This document shows positions 54,720-63,858 of a stretch of 64,000 bases of DNA, piece after piece. Source of the DNA: Paludifilum halophilum (GTDB lineage: Bacteria; Bacillota; Bacilli; Thermoactinomycetales; DSM-45169); the NCBI RefSeq assembly GCF_002245355.1, contig NZ_NOWF01000001.1, positions 550,891 to 614,890 on the forward strand, in the 5' to 3' direction. A program made the translations under genes and the position numbers. Below the pieces are notes generated by a model. That model was given only the letters and a program-made list of their open reading frames with translations, did no database searches and had not been told where the DNA came from. The number at the start of each line of letters is the position of its first letter. Position 1 is the first letter of the stretch.

Positions 54720-56020
54720 GATGACAATCCCCCTTCTACACGGTAGTCGCTCTGGATACGAATAACCACATCCGACTCTTCCAGTTGCTCCCGAACCCGG
54801 GAAAGTTGATGCAGACTGGCGGTGTGAGTAATCAGGATAATCTCCGCTTCTTTCTCCCGGGAACGGGGAAGCTGCAACACTTTTTCCAGACTGACCTCCT
54901 CCTCGGCGAACATTTGTGTCAGCCGGGCCATCACCCCGGATTCGTCCGCCACATGGAGGCGCAGAAAATATTTGGCGAAAACTTCCCGGGGAGATTTCAG
55001 CTGTTTTTCCCGGTAAGGAGCGACCGTTCCCCGACCGTTGACTCCTAGGCGCATCTGTTTAATCACCGTGACCAGATCGGAAACGACAGCGGTTGCAGTG
55101 GGCATCTCCCCGGCTCCGGGTCCGTAAAACATCGTCTCCCCCACCGCTTCGCCGTAAACGGAAACGGCGTTATAGACACCCTCCACGGAAGCGAGGGGAT
55201 GATCCCCGCTTAACAGGGCCGGCTGTACACTCACTTCGACCTTTCCATGATCCTGTTGGGCGATTCCCACTAGTTTCAGGATATATCCCATCTGCTCAGC
55301 AAACTGGACGTCCTCCGGAGTCACATCGGCGATCCCCCGAACCTTGACTTCCTCCAGGGAGAGTGGAATGCGAAAACCCAGGGTTCCCAGGATCGCCATT
55401 TTCCGGGCCGCATCCAGCCCGTCCACATCGGAAGCGGGGTCTGCCTCGGCGTAGCCCAGCGTTTGAGCCTGGTGCAAAACCTCGCCGAAAGGTGCTCCCC
55501 TCCGCTTCATCTCGGTTAAAATATAATTGGTTGTTCCATTGACAATTCCAATCATTTTGGTAATACGGTCCGAAGAAAATCCCTCCACTAAAGCCCGCAG
55601 GATGGGGATGCCCCCGGCTACGCTGGCTTCGTAAAAAACATCGCATCCCTTCTCAGCGGCGACAGAGAGCAATTCGGCTCCGTGAAGGGCCATCAGATCC
55701 TTATTGGCCGTCACCACATGTTTTCCCTGAAGCAACGCTTCTCGGATATATTCCCGGGCCGGCTCGATTCCCCCCATCACCTCCACGACGATATCAATCT
55801 CCCTGTTTTCCAGAAGATCCTCCGCCCGGTCGGTTAGCAGACCCTTCCCGAAGGGAACGGAACGCTTCTTCAACCGGTCCCGAACCAGAACTTTTTCGAT
55901 GGCAATCCGTCGTCCTGTCTGATGGTATAAGTCCTCCTGATGATCCTCGATCAAGCGCACCACACCGGAACCGACGGTCCCCAGTCCCATCAGTCCCACT
56001 TTGACTGTATCCTCTCCCAT
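54716..56020 (-). CDS. hom: Homoserine dehydrogenase
   Basis: 434 residues. NAD(P) site [15 protein letters not shown], catalytic region [22 protein letters not shown] and a C-terminal ACT domain ([31 protein letters not shown]) for regulation by threonine. ATG 56020 with GGAGTGTGAGAG upstream. The regulator-like pheB gene precedes it by about 30 bases. Confidence 0.95.
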   Translation of the reverse strand: MGEDTVKVGLMGLGTVGSGVVRLIEDHQEDLYHQTGRRIAIEKVLVRDRLKKRSVPFGKGLLTDRAEDLLENREIDIVVEVMGGIEPAREYIREALLQGKHVVTANKDLMALHGAELLSVAAEKGCDVFYEASVAGGIPILRALVEGFSSDRITKMIGIVNGTTNYILTEMKRRGAPFGEVLHQAQTLGYAEADPASDVDGLDAARKMAILGTLGFRIPLSLEEVKVRGIADVTPEDVQFAEQMGYILKLVGIAQQDHGKVEVSVQPALLSGDHPLASVEGVYNAVSVYGEAVGETMFYGPGAGEMPTATAVVSDLVTVIKQMRLGVNGRGTVAPYREKQLKSPREVFAKYFLRLHVADESGVMARLTQMFAEEEVSLEKVLQLPRSREKEAEIILITHTASLHQLSRVREQLEESDVVIRIQSDYRVEGGLSS

Positions 56021-56048
56021 TGTTCTCTCACACTCCTTTTACTTTCCA

Positions 56049-56498
56049 CTACTCTCCCCGCGAAACCAAGGACGCTCCCTTTACACCGTCCAACTCCTGT
56101 AAGCCCTCCACCATCGTTGTCACATCCGTTACCAACTGGGCGGTATCCAAAGACATCGTGACACCGGCAACTCCCTGCAACGGGATCGTTTGATGGATCG
56201 TCAACACATTCCCTTTCTGCATGGCCAAATAAGATAAAATGCTGGATAATACCCCAGCGCGATGATCCAACGTCATCGCCACGGTCACGATTTTCTCTTT
56301 CATTAAGGCATTAAAAGGGTAGACCCCATCCTTGTATTTATAGAAGGAACTTCGGCTCATACCCACCGTTTCCACCGCCTCCTGAACCGTCGGCGCCTCG
56401 CCGGAGGTAAGCAGTGCTTTGGCTTCCACTGTTTTCTGAATCGCCTCCGGTAACATATCCGACCGAATCAGGTAATACGTCTCTTTTCGCCGACTCAA
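56049..56498 (-). CDS. pheB: ACT domain protein PheB/ThrR-like
   Basis: 149 residues: an N-terminal helix-turn-helix-like part (VQEAVETVGMSRSSFYKYKDGVYPF) and an ACT domain (TLDHRAGVLSSILSYLAMQKGNVLTIHQ). ThrR-type proteins repress hom-thr genes in Bacillus, so its place at the head of this operon is telling. The start is probably TTG 56498, six bases after GGGGGA; the longer frame begins inside that site. DNA binding and effector are inferred. Confidence 0.85.
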   Translation of the reverse strand: MSRRKETYYLIRSDMLPEAIQKTVEAKALLTSGEAPTVQEAVETVGMSRSSFYKYKDGVYPFNALMKEKIVTVAMTLDHRAGVLSSILSYLAMQKGNVLTIHQTIPLQGVAGVTMSLDTAQLVTDVTTMVEGLQELDGVKGASLVSRGE

Positions 56499-56666
56499 AA
56501 AACCGTCCCCCAATAGTAAACATTTGTTTTTGTATAACGGACATTATAGAAGGGACACTCCCCGATTGCAAGACCTTTTTTCTGCAAGCGGTTTCAAAAA
56601 GTTAGGGAAGTCGATTCGATTATGTTAGGATAAAAAGGTATCTGTCGCTAAAAGGAGGGCATCGAT

Positions 56667-57134
56667 GTGATATCCGTCTTATTCGTCTGTCTGGGCAACA
56701 TCTGCCGTTCCCCGATGGCGGAGGCGGTTTTACGTTACCAACTGCGCGAAGAGGGACTTGACTCATCTGTTCGAGTCGATTCGGCCGGTACGGGAGGTTG
56801 GCATTCCGGAGAACCGCCTCACCGGGGAACCCGAAAACTTCTCGCCCGTCGGGGCATTTCCGATGAGGGTATCTTCGCCCGCCAAGTGACACCTGAGGAT
56901 TTAAATACCTTTGACTACGTGATCGTCATGGACGAGAACAATTACAGCGACGTCAAACAACTGGCCCGAAAAACGGAACAACCGCTCTATCGTCTGGTCG
57001 ATTTTATCGACGATTCGGATTACGAAGGAGTCCCCGACCCTTACTACACCGGGGATTTCGACGAAACCTACAGACTGGTGGAAGCGGGATGCCAAGGGAT
57101 TATCCGGGAGATCCGCCGGCGTGAAAACCTTTGA
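56667..57134 (+). CDS. Low-molecular-weight protein tyrosine phosphatase
   Basis: 155 residues. The P-loop FVCLGNICRSPMAEAV has the catalytic Cys and Arg; the late VPDPYYTGDFDETY has the acid Asp. GTG 56667 with AAAGGAGGG upstream. It overlaps the fructosamine-kinase start. In this pairing the enzyme may remove the phosphate from ribulosamine phosphates rather than from protein tyrosine, as proposed for such operons. Confidence 0.92.
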   Translation: MISVLFVCLGNICRSPMAEAVLRYQLREEGLDSSVRVDSAGTGGWHSGEPPHRGTRKLLARRGISDEGIFARQVTPEDLNTFDYVIVMDENNYSDVKQLARKTEQPLYRLVDFIDDSDYEGVPDPYYTGDFDETYRLVEAGCQGIIREIRRRENL

Positions 57135-58027
57135 TGTTGACGGAAAACCTGAGGCAATCCCTGGAGGCGGTTTTACAGGAAAAACAGCGCGACTTCAGTC
57201 CGCTGATGCAGGCCCAACCCGTATCCGGCGGAGATATCAGCGAAGCATATCGATTGGAAACAAAGGAGAACCGCTATTTCCTCAAAATGCGGAAAGATGC
57301 TCCCGCCGGTTTTTTCTCCGCCGAACGGGAAGGGTTATCCCAATTGAACGTCACCCCTTTGATCCGCATTCCGGAAGTGATCGGCCATTCCGACGGGAAC
57401 GGAACCGGCTGGATCCTCCTCGAGTGGCTGGACACCCGACCCGGCGGAGAATCGGCCGATCCGGCCCATCAGCTGGGCCAGGGATTGGCCAAGATTCACC
57501 GTGAGTCCGCTTCTTCCTTCGGGTTGGAGTCGGACAACTTTATCGGCCTGTTAACACAAGCAAACCGGCCGATGAAACGCTGGGCGGACTTTTACCGAGA
57601 ACGGCGCTTGCAGCCCCAAGTCGAATGCGCCTCTCGACTCAAACGCCTCCCCGCCTCCCGCGCCCGAGGATTGGAACGTCTGATGGAGCGGCTGGACCGC
57701 TGGATTGGGGACCCTACCATCCGACCCGGGCTTCTGCACGGAGATTTATGGGGCGGTAATTGGATGACCGGAACGGACGGGCGTCCTTGTCTGATCGACC
57801 CCGCCATCTACTATGGCCACCGGGAAGTGGACCTGGCTTTTTCCGAGCTCTTCGGCGGGTTTCCCACTGCCTTTTACGATGCTTACCAAGAGGCCTACCC
57901 CTTGGAACCGGGCTATGAGGAACGAAAGCCTCTTTATCAGCTCTACTATTTGCTGGTTCACCTCAATCTCTTCGGGGAGGCCTATGGACCCGCCGTCGAC
58001 CGGGTTTGGAAACGGTATGCGGGCTAA
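57134..58027 (+). CDS. Fructosamine/ribulosamine 3-kinase family protein
   Basis: 297 residues, APH-like kinase. ISEAYRLETKENRYFLKM binds ATP with Lys, GLLHGDLWGGNWM is the catalytic loop and CLIDPAIYYGHREVDLAF the metal site. FN3K homologues phosphorylate ketosamines on glycated proteins, leading to their removal. ATG 57134 overlaps the phosphatase stop (TGATG). The two form a deglycation pair. Confidence 0.9.
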   Translation: MLTENLRQSLEAVLQEKQRDFSPLMQAQPVSGGDISEAYRLETKENRYFLKMRKDAPAGFFSAEREGLSQLNVTPLIRIPEVIGHSDGNGTGWILLEWLDTRPGGESADPAHQLGQGLAKIHRESASSFGLESDNFIGLLTQANRPMKRWADFYRERRLQPQVECASRLKRLPASRARGLERLMERLDRWIGDPTIRPGLLHGDLWGGNWMTGTDGRPCLIDPAIYYGHREVDLAFSELFGGFPTAFYDAYQEAYPLEPGYEERKPLYQLYYLLVHLNLFGEAYGPAVDRVWKRYAG

Positions 58028-58059
58028 AGAGACGGACACAATCTTTTGCCCGACCCACG

Positions 58060-58094
58060 ATAAAGCCCCGGACTCTCAACGAGCCGGGGCTTTA
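58060..58094. terminator. Bidirectional terminator
   Basis: Stem TAAAGCCCCGG with CCGGGGCTTTA, loop about 13 bases, between the convergent FN3K and capsule-operon genes. Confidence 0.88.
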
Positions 58095-58158
58095 TCAGGT
58101 TATATGATCCATTCATGATGTTTTGGGTGAAGAAATCGTGTTTTGTCCACCGCGATTC

Positions 58159-58782
58159 TTATCGACTGTCAGTGGAAGGACTCTGTGTATCCGCCCGCTG
58201 ACCGGGACGGTTATTATCCAGGATGATCTTGGTGGACCGGTTGTCCTTATCGATCACACGGACTGCATCGGCAATCACGAAGCCGTTCGCTCGATTGGAC
58301 AGAATCACCCTTCCCGTTTCCCCTTTTTTATAGGAATACACTCCCAGGGAAACCCAGCGGCCACCACCGGTGCGCTGATCGATCATCTTCACCGTCTCTC
58401 CTCCGGTGTGATGAATGGTATAGGGAGCGTTGCTGGCACGATCAAAGGCCGAAGCATAATTGACAAACACCTCGTAACGACCCGTCTGTTTCACCTTAAA
58501 CGACCAGGTAAAAGTCGCCGACCCGTTTCCCGGGGGATGGGCATAATAGTCCGATCCGAAATATCCCTGGGCATTGGTGGATAAAGCCCAACCACCCTGT
58601 TGCCGGTTCGGTCCTTTTTCCAAAGAAGGTCCTTTCGCCTCCTGGATCCAGCGCTCCCTGAATTCCTCGATCAACCGCATCTCCTGAGCGTCCAAAGTCT
58701 GCAAATGCCTGAAACCGATCATAGCAAACAAGACGCATCCCAGGAACAGGATCGGAAAAATGGTTTTTAAAAACCGCCTCAA
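58159..58782 (-). CDS. Golvesin C-terminal-like domain protein
   Basis: 207 residues. An N-terminal membrane helix (TIFPILFLGCVLFAMIGF) is followed by a beta-rich golvesin/Xly-type binding domain: GRYEVFVNYASAFDRASNAPYTIHHTGG, GGRWVSLGVYSYKKGETGRVILS, VIADAVRVID. Such domains bind polysaccharide or peptidoglycan-like polymers. It is the last gene of the capsule operon, 60 bases after capD, so a role in holding or organising the polymer at the surface is inferred. No catalytic residues seen. Confidence 0.8.
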   Translation of the reverse strand: MRRFLKTIFPILFLGCVLFAMIGFRHLQTLDAQEMRLIEEFRERWIQEAKGPSLEKGPNRQQGGWALSTNAQGYFGSDYYAHPPGNGSATFTWSFKVKQTGRYEVFVNYASAFDRASNAPYTIHHTGGETVKMIDQRTGGGRWVSLGVYSYKKGETGRVILSNRANGFVIADAVRVIDKDNRSTKIILDNNRPGQRADTQSPSTDSR

Positions 58783-58845
58783 GGTACTCCACCTTCTCTA
58801 CTCACTGTTCTGTAACGGCTCTTTCCGGTTCCTCCTTCCCGGAAA

Positions 58846-60501
58846 TCAATATTCCGCACTCCAGGTTCCGTCCCGCCTCGGATCGGCACCGCCTTCAAAC
58901 CTCCCGGTCTTCAGGTCCATTTTTATCACCTGAATGCTTCCGAAATATAAAGGAGAAGAGGTAGCTGTCGCCGGATATCCGCGTCGACTCAATTCCGTGC
59001 GCACGGAGTCCGGGAACTCCTTCTCCATGGCCACGGTATTATCCTCGATCTTCACATAAGACCGCGGAGCTTTCAACGCCTCTTGGATCGGCATGCCGTA
59101 TTTTAAATGCCGAATCAGCGTTTGGGAAACCATCGCCGGAATTCGTCGTCCACCGGCACTCCCGATCCCGATGACGGATTCCCCTTTTTTGACGAGTACA
59201 GACGGTGTGGTATAACTGTAGGGACGTTTCCCCGGTTCATACCGATTGGGGTATTTCTGAGTTAAGCTGAAATTTTTCAGTTGGTTATTGAGGAAAAAAC
59301 CTTTGACATAGACCCCGGAACCGAAGAAGTGGCTGACCGTATTGGTCGCTGACACCATCATCCCGTTTTGATCCACCACCACAAAATGGGTCGTATTGTC
59401 ATGATCCTCCTGGTCCGCCTGGGAATCCAGCTTCAACTTGAGATCCTGGGACAGTTTTTTTTTCGGAATATCCGCCGCCAACTCCTCAGCGTGGTCGACC
59501 GTGGTCATTCTTTGCTGAGGAACATCGACAAAGTCGGGATCTCCGATCTTTTGCAACCGGTCCCGATAGCTCCGCTTGTAGATCTCGCCGGTCAAGTGAA
59601 CAAAGTCCGCTTTCAAATCTTTCGTTTTATCGATCTGAAGGGACTCGGCCATCTGTAACATCTGGATCAACATAATTCCGCCGGAAGGAGCGGGTGGGGC
59701 CAACACTTCATAACCCGCGAACGTACCCCGGACCGGCTTCTTTTTTTCCACCCGGTACCGGGCCAAATCCGCCATGGTGATAGAATCAACCTTTCCGGCG
59801 ATCTCCCTTCCGATCGCCCCTTTATAAAAAACATCGGATCCCTGTTGCTGAATCTGTTCCATCGTCCGGGCCAGCTCTTCCTGCTTCAGGATCTCCCCTT
59901 CTTTTAACCCGACGCCATTCGGATAATAGTTGGGTAAGTCGGCGGTGGGCATCCGATAAGCCGCCCGTTCAATCCGCGATTCATCGATGGACGTGATGGG
60001 ATGACCCTGACGGGCCAATTGGATGGATGGATCGATCAAATCCGCCATTTTCACCGATCCAAAATCATTGTGAGCCGTCTCCATGCCCAAAACAAAGCCG
60101 GGAATTCCGATTCCCTGAGTGGATCTCGCACCGCTGTACGGAGAAACTTCCCGATAATCGTAGATAACCGGTTCTTTTCCGTCAGCCGGGTAAACCAGCA
60201 TGGTCCCTCCCCCGCCGATTCCGGATCCATGGGGTTCCACCACCCCCAAAGCGTAGGAAATGGCGATCGCCGCATCGACGGCATTTCCGCCCCGGGCCAG
60301 AATATCCATCCCGATGTCGGTGGCAAGAGGGTGGGCCGAAGCGACACTATACCCCTGCTCTCCCCCTCCTTTTTCAAACAGACTGGTATCATACAATCGA
60401 CGCTGGGAAGGATCCTTTCCGAACGCCTCGGACAGATAAAACCCTGTCATTCCCAATACCACGATCACCGACAGCAGGATATTGAGTGTTTTTGTCTTCA
60501 C
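58846..60501 (-). CDS. capD: CapD-type gamma-glutamyltransferase
   Basis: 551 residues with an N-terminal signal/anchor. The GGT fold is clear: YSVASAHPLATDIGMDILARGG, VVEPHGSGIGGGGTMLVY, the autoprocessing Thr in DNTTHFVVVDQ, and GIGSAGGRRIPAM. The start and end (GADPRRDGTWS) follow B. anthracis CapD as I remember it, so it should join poly-gamma-glutamate to peptidoglycan and shorten it. GTG 60501 with GGGGGAG upstream overlaps the pgsA stop. Confidence 0.92.
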   Translation of the reverse strand: MKTKTLNILLSVIVVLGMTGFYLSEAFGKDPSQRRLYDTSLFEKGGGEQGYSVASAHPLATDIGMDILARGGNAVDAAIAISYALGVVEPHGSGIGGGGTMLVYPADGKEPVIYDYREVSPYSGARSTQGIGIPGFVLGMETAHNDFGSVKMADLIDPSIQLARQGHPITSIDESRIERAAYRMPTADLPNYYPNGVGLKEGEILKQEELARTMEQIQQQGSDVFYKGAIGREIAGKVDSITMADLARYRVEKKKPVRGTFAGYEVLAPPAPSGGIMLIQMLQMAESLQIDKTKDLKADFVHLTGEIYKRSYRDRLQKIGDPDFVDVPQQRMTTVDHAEELAADIPKKKLSQDLKLKLDSQADQEDHDNTTHFVVVDQNGMMVSATNTVSHFFGSGVYVKGFFLNNQLKNFSLTQKYPNRYEPGKRPYSYTTPSVLVKKGESVIGIGSAGGRRIPAMVSQTLIRHLKYGMPIQEALKAPRSYVKIEDNTVAMEKEFPDSVRTELSRRGYPATATSSPLYFGSIQVIKMDLKTGRFEGGADPRRDGTWSAEY

Positions 60502-61685
60502 TCCTGACCACTCCCCCGCTGTTTCTTCTTCAGGACCTTGGGATCCCACTCATGAACCAGCTTCGGTCCTTCGCGTTTCCACTTTTGATTCCACGCCTCG
60601 CTACTCATTATATCGCTCGTCAGTTGCATATAGATCTTTTCCCGACGATACACATTCAGTTTTCCATCCAGGGGGCGCGGCTGTCCTTCTCGGATCAGCA
60701 TCGGATGAATCTCCAGCCGGGCTTTGCCGTCCTTGGAAAGCTTGTATTGAAAAACCGCAGTTTCCCGGGTCCGTGACCAGCCTTGGTCGAAGATGAAATT
60801 CCCCGTGCTGTAGAGAATCACCGACCCCTTATAAAATTCGACGGGCTCCAATACATGGGGGTGATGACCCACTACGATGTCCGCTCCGGCATCCACTAAC
60901 GCCTGGGCGAAAACCCGCTGTCGGGGATGAACATTATTGTCATATTCCACTCCCCAGTGAATATGGACAACGACCAGATCCGAATTTTTTGCGGCACTCT
61001 CCACCAGGGGAAGAGCGGTTTTCGGGGTTGCCGGCAAAACGCCGGGGGAACTCTGTTTCACGGAAAAACCTTTCGGATAGCGATCCGTCACCCCCAGGGT
61101 GGCCACATTCAAGCCATTCACCTCCTGGTAAGCAACCTGTTTAGCCTGATATCGATCCCGCCCGGCGCCCACCGTTTCCAAGCCGACTTCGTCAAAGGTT
61201 TTTTTCGTATCCGCCAAACCGGGTCCCCCGTAATCCATGGTATGATTATTAGCCAGATTGATAGAGGTGAAGCCCGCTTCTTTAAGCGCTTTGGCCGCCT
61301 CTTTTTCGGTATGGAGGCGAATCGATTTATCAAAGACAGGGTATTTCTCCGGAGGCTCCAAGAGGATCGGGTGTTCGAAGTTTCCCGTCACCAGATCGGA
61401 CGAGCGCAAGAGAGGCTTTACCTTATCCAGAGGGTGTTCATAACCGTAACGATCTACGGCTTTTTTCACATGTCGGCCAAACATCATATCCCCGACGACA
61501 CTCAAAGTCAAAAGATGATCTTCATCAGACGGTTGCGAGTTGGCCGTCGATCCGGGATTCAGAACGTTGATCAAAACGATGGCGGCCACACACAACAGGA
61601 AGGCCGCCGACGTATGGATTCCCGCCTTTTTTTTATGTCGTTTAATCCTTCGTAATAGCCTTTCTTTCCGGTTTAATCGCTCCAT
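60498..61685 (-). CDS. pgsA: Poly-gamma-glutamate synthesis protein PgsA/CapA
   Basis: 395 residues, one N-terminal helix after a very basic start, then a metallophosphatase-like domain: VVGDMMFGRHV, NFEHPI, SINLANNHTMDYG, HIHWGVEY and VGHHPHV. It assembles or exports the polymer with PgsB and PgsC. It starts fourteen bases after pgsC and overlaps capD. Confidence 0.94.
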   Translation of the reverse strand: MERLNRKERLLRRIKRHKKKAGIHTSAAFLLCVAAIVLINVLNPGSTANSQPSDEDHLLTLSVVGDMMFGRHVKKAVDRYGYEHPLDKVKPLLRSSDLVTGNFEHPILLEPPEKYPVFDKSIRLHTEKEAAKALKEAGFTSINLANNHTMDYGGPGLADTKKTFDEVGLETVGAGRDRYQAKQVAYQEVNGLNVATLGVTDRYPKGFSVKQSSPGVLPATPKTALPLVESAAKNSDLVVVHIHWGVEYDNNVHPRQRVFAQALVDAGADIVVGHHPHVLEPVEFYKGSVILYSTGNFIFDQGWSRTRETAVFQYKLSKDGKARLEIHPMLIREGQPRPLDGKLNVYRREKIYMQLTSDIMSSEAWNQKWKREGPKLVHEWDPKVLKKKQRGSGQE

Positions 61686-61699
61686 CCTGCCAACCCCGC

Positions 61700-62149
61700 T
61701 TAAAACAAATAATAGACGAACATGGTCAAAAAGGTAAGACCGCTCAAAATGAGGGTACTACCGACGGTGGGGAGCAACCCTTGCTTTTGAATCGTATTGG
61801 CAATCAGCCCGGGTACAATGATGCCGATTCCCCGAAACTCAAATATTTCAAACGGGACAAGGGGATAAAAATAATCGAACAACAATTTCAATACAATCCC
61901 CATTGTCAGCATCGCCGCGAATTTCCGGCGACCGTATAAAATCGTAAACCGGCCGATTACATGAGTCACAATTAAATACGTTAAAAAGCTGAGACCTAAA
62001 ACCGTCAGGATAAAAACCGGCTGATCAAATACCAGCCCGAGATAACCGGGAACAACAAGCCCCGCCGGAACAATCCCCGTTTTCTCAGCGTATAAAAGAC
62101 TGAACACAACTCCGACAACAAGGGAAATATATAAATCCGACCCAAACAA
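61700..62149 (-). CDS. pgsC: Poly-gamma-glutamate synthesis protein PgsC/CapC
   Basis: 149 residues, about five membrane helices. SLLYAEKTGIVPAGLVVPGYLGLVFDQP, THVIGRFTILYGRRKF and the ending are those of PgsC/CapC, the membrane partner of the synthetase. It follows pgsB by twenty bases. Confidence 0.94.
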   Translation of the reverse strand: MFGSDLYISLVVGVVFSLLYAEKTGIVPAGLVVPGYLGLVFDQPVFILTVLGLSFLTYLIVTHVIGRFTILYGRRKFAAMLTMGIVLKLLFDYFYPLVPFEIFEFRGIGIIVPGLIANTIQKQGLLPTVGSTLILSGLTFLTMFVYYLF

Positions 62150-62170
62150 TCCGGTTTCCTCCCAGTTTTT

Positions 62171-63361
62171 CTAGCTCACATTAGAAATCGGTTTATGTTT
62201 CATCTCTTCCAGCGCTTCACACAACGGCTCCGCGGCCCCGTGGATGTTTCCGACACCGTAAATCACCCGGTCGCTCAACAGCGGCGTCAGTTGTTCCATC
62301 ACTTCCTCGGTGGATGCCTCTTCCAGGTTGAGCAAGGTTCTCGCTGAAATCTTTCTCTGTTCATGGGCTTCTATGATCGGTCGTGTAGACTCTCCGATCA
62401 CAACCAAAGCCTCCATTTCAATCTGGGGCAACACGTCCTCCGCGAACTGTTCCGTCCGATCCACCCGATCGGGACGACAGTTCATGATGACAACGGGAAG
62501 CTGTTCCACGGGATACCCCAGCTCCGTAATCCGCTGCCATATATTCAGAGTGGAGGCCGCATCGTTGGCGGCAAATCCATTGGCAAAATAGGCCGGACGC
62601 TGTGGATCGCCGACAGGCAAAATGCTCATCGCTCCCGGATCCGGCGGGGCGTTCAGCATCCCCCGGAAAGCGGTTTCTTCATCGACTCCCGCCGCTTCGG
62701 CCACAGCCAAGGCTAAAGCGGCATTTTCCGGGAAAATCATCGTTTCGAATTGGCGCAGATAATCCTCCGAAATCCGGCTGGTATCACAGACGATAACCCG
62801 GGTTTTTCGCCGGCGGGCGATTTTTCGAAAATAAGGGACATAGGGACTCTCATTGACAATCAAATATCCCCGGTACGGAATCGTCGCCGTAAAAGCTTCG
62901 GCCACTTCGTCCAAGGTAGGGCCCATCACATCCATATGATCTTCCAGAACATTGACGATCACACCCACATTGGCCTTTAGCATCCGTTCCTGGAACACGA
63001 TTTGGTAGTCCGGATTGACTGCCATACATTCACTGACCAGACAATCCGCCCCCATCCTGGAAGCCTTGGTGACTACATTCTTCTGTTCGCGGATATTGGG
63101 ACCCTCCGGAAGCCGGATGATCGGCTCTTCTTCATCAGTATACCAATAGATCATGCGTGCCTGGGTTCCGGTGGTTTTCCCGACTGTGTGCATCCCCGCT
63201 TCAATCATGATCCCCGTAATCAAGCGGGTAACCGTCGATTTGCCGCGAATCCCGTTAACATTGATGCGTAAGGGGATCGATTGGATCACTTTTTGATGTT
63301 TTCGCCACTCCCAAATACCGAGGAGCAGCAGTCCGACCAACAGCAAAGGGATGAGAAGCAT
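62171..63361 (-). CDS. pgsB: Poly-gamma-glutamate synthetase PgsB/CapB
   Basis: 396 residues. After a membrane helix (LLIPLLLVGLLLLGIWEW) comes a Mur-ligase-like ATPase: NGIRGKSTVTRLI, SECMAVNPDYQ, NVLEDHMDVMGP and VIMNCRPDRVDR. It polymerises glutamate with ATP. The ATG at 63361 follows GGAGTGGGG. First gene of pgsB-pgsC-pgsA-capD; a short pgsE/capE gene is not seen. Confidence 0.95.
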   Translation of the reverse strand: MLLIPLLLVGLLLLGIWEWRKHQKVIQSIPLRINVNGIRGKSTVTRLITGIMIEAGMHTVGKTTGTQARMIYWYTDEEEPIIRLPEGPNIREQKNVVTKASRMGADCLVSECMAVNPDYQIVFQERMLKANVGVIVNVLEDHMDVMGPTLDEVAEAFTATIPYRGYLIVNESPYVPYFRKIARRRKTRVIVCDTSRISEDYLRQFETMIFPENAALALAVAEAAGVDEETAFRGMLNAPPDPGAMSILPVGDPQRPAYFANGFAANDAASTLNIWQRITELGYPVEQLPVVIMNCRPDRVDRTEQFAEDVLPQIEMEALVVIGESTRPIIEAHEQRKISARTLLNLEEASTEEVMEQLTPLLSDRVIYGVGNIHGAAEPLCEALEEMKHKPISNVS

Positions 63362-63690
63362 GGAAATACCCCACTCCTATTGATTAATCTTATGGAAAGA
63401 AATCATCTTTTGATCGTTGGTTTCTCGATCACCATTTTATCAGACGGATTCATCCCCTCTGTCCGGTCCATCGTCTTATCCTCCCTCTTAATACTTCGCA
63501 ATCACCTTCGGTTTTCGTGACTGTTTCGACCAATCCGATTTAAAATGTGATATTTTCATTAGCCGAATAGGACTTAAGACCTACGTCCCGATTCAACAAA
63601 TCACTCGTTACAATTAAAGCATCTCAATATTAATCCTTTGTTAAGTAGAAAGATGGGAACTGGCAAAAAGGGAGAAAAATCGACCCCTAA
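63362..63690. other. Upstream region of the capsule operon
   Basis: No supported gene in about 330 bases. It is AT-rich, has several TAAT-type boxes on the - strand, and presumably holds the pgsB promoter; I cannot place it. The next 170 bases belong to the right end of the tnpB element. Confidence 0.55.
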
Positions 63691-63693
63691 TTT

Positions 63694-63730
63694 CAAAAAA
63701 ACCACCCTTCTTGCTTGTGAAGAAAGGCGG
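63694..63730 (-). terminator. Intrinsic terminator downstream of tnpB/right end
   Basis: An 11-bp stem with wobbles (63702-63712 with 63720-63730), loop about 7, then T7 on the - strand. It may stop transcription leaving the element before the capsule operon. Confidence 0.75.
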
Positions 63731-63739
63731 CAATCCACT

Positions 63740-63858
63740 TCATCCATTCCTATGACTTTCTTGTGAACCTCTCGCCATTGAAAGGGCGAGCTTCTCGTTT
63801 CATCGAGCCGACTCCTGCCGCACTCTCCACGAAGGCCAGTTCCTGGCCTGATTGAGTT
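63740..63858 (-). mobile_element. Right end / putative omega-RNA region of the tnpB element
   Basis: Downstream of the tnpB stop the - strand reads GAGAGTGCGGCAGGAGTCGG, then a hairpin CTCGCC/GGCGAG (63771-63776 and 63785-63790) before GGTTCACA. TnpB elements end in such a hairpin, and their guide RNA covers this part. The exact boundary is not determinable here. Confidence 0.55.
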
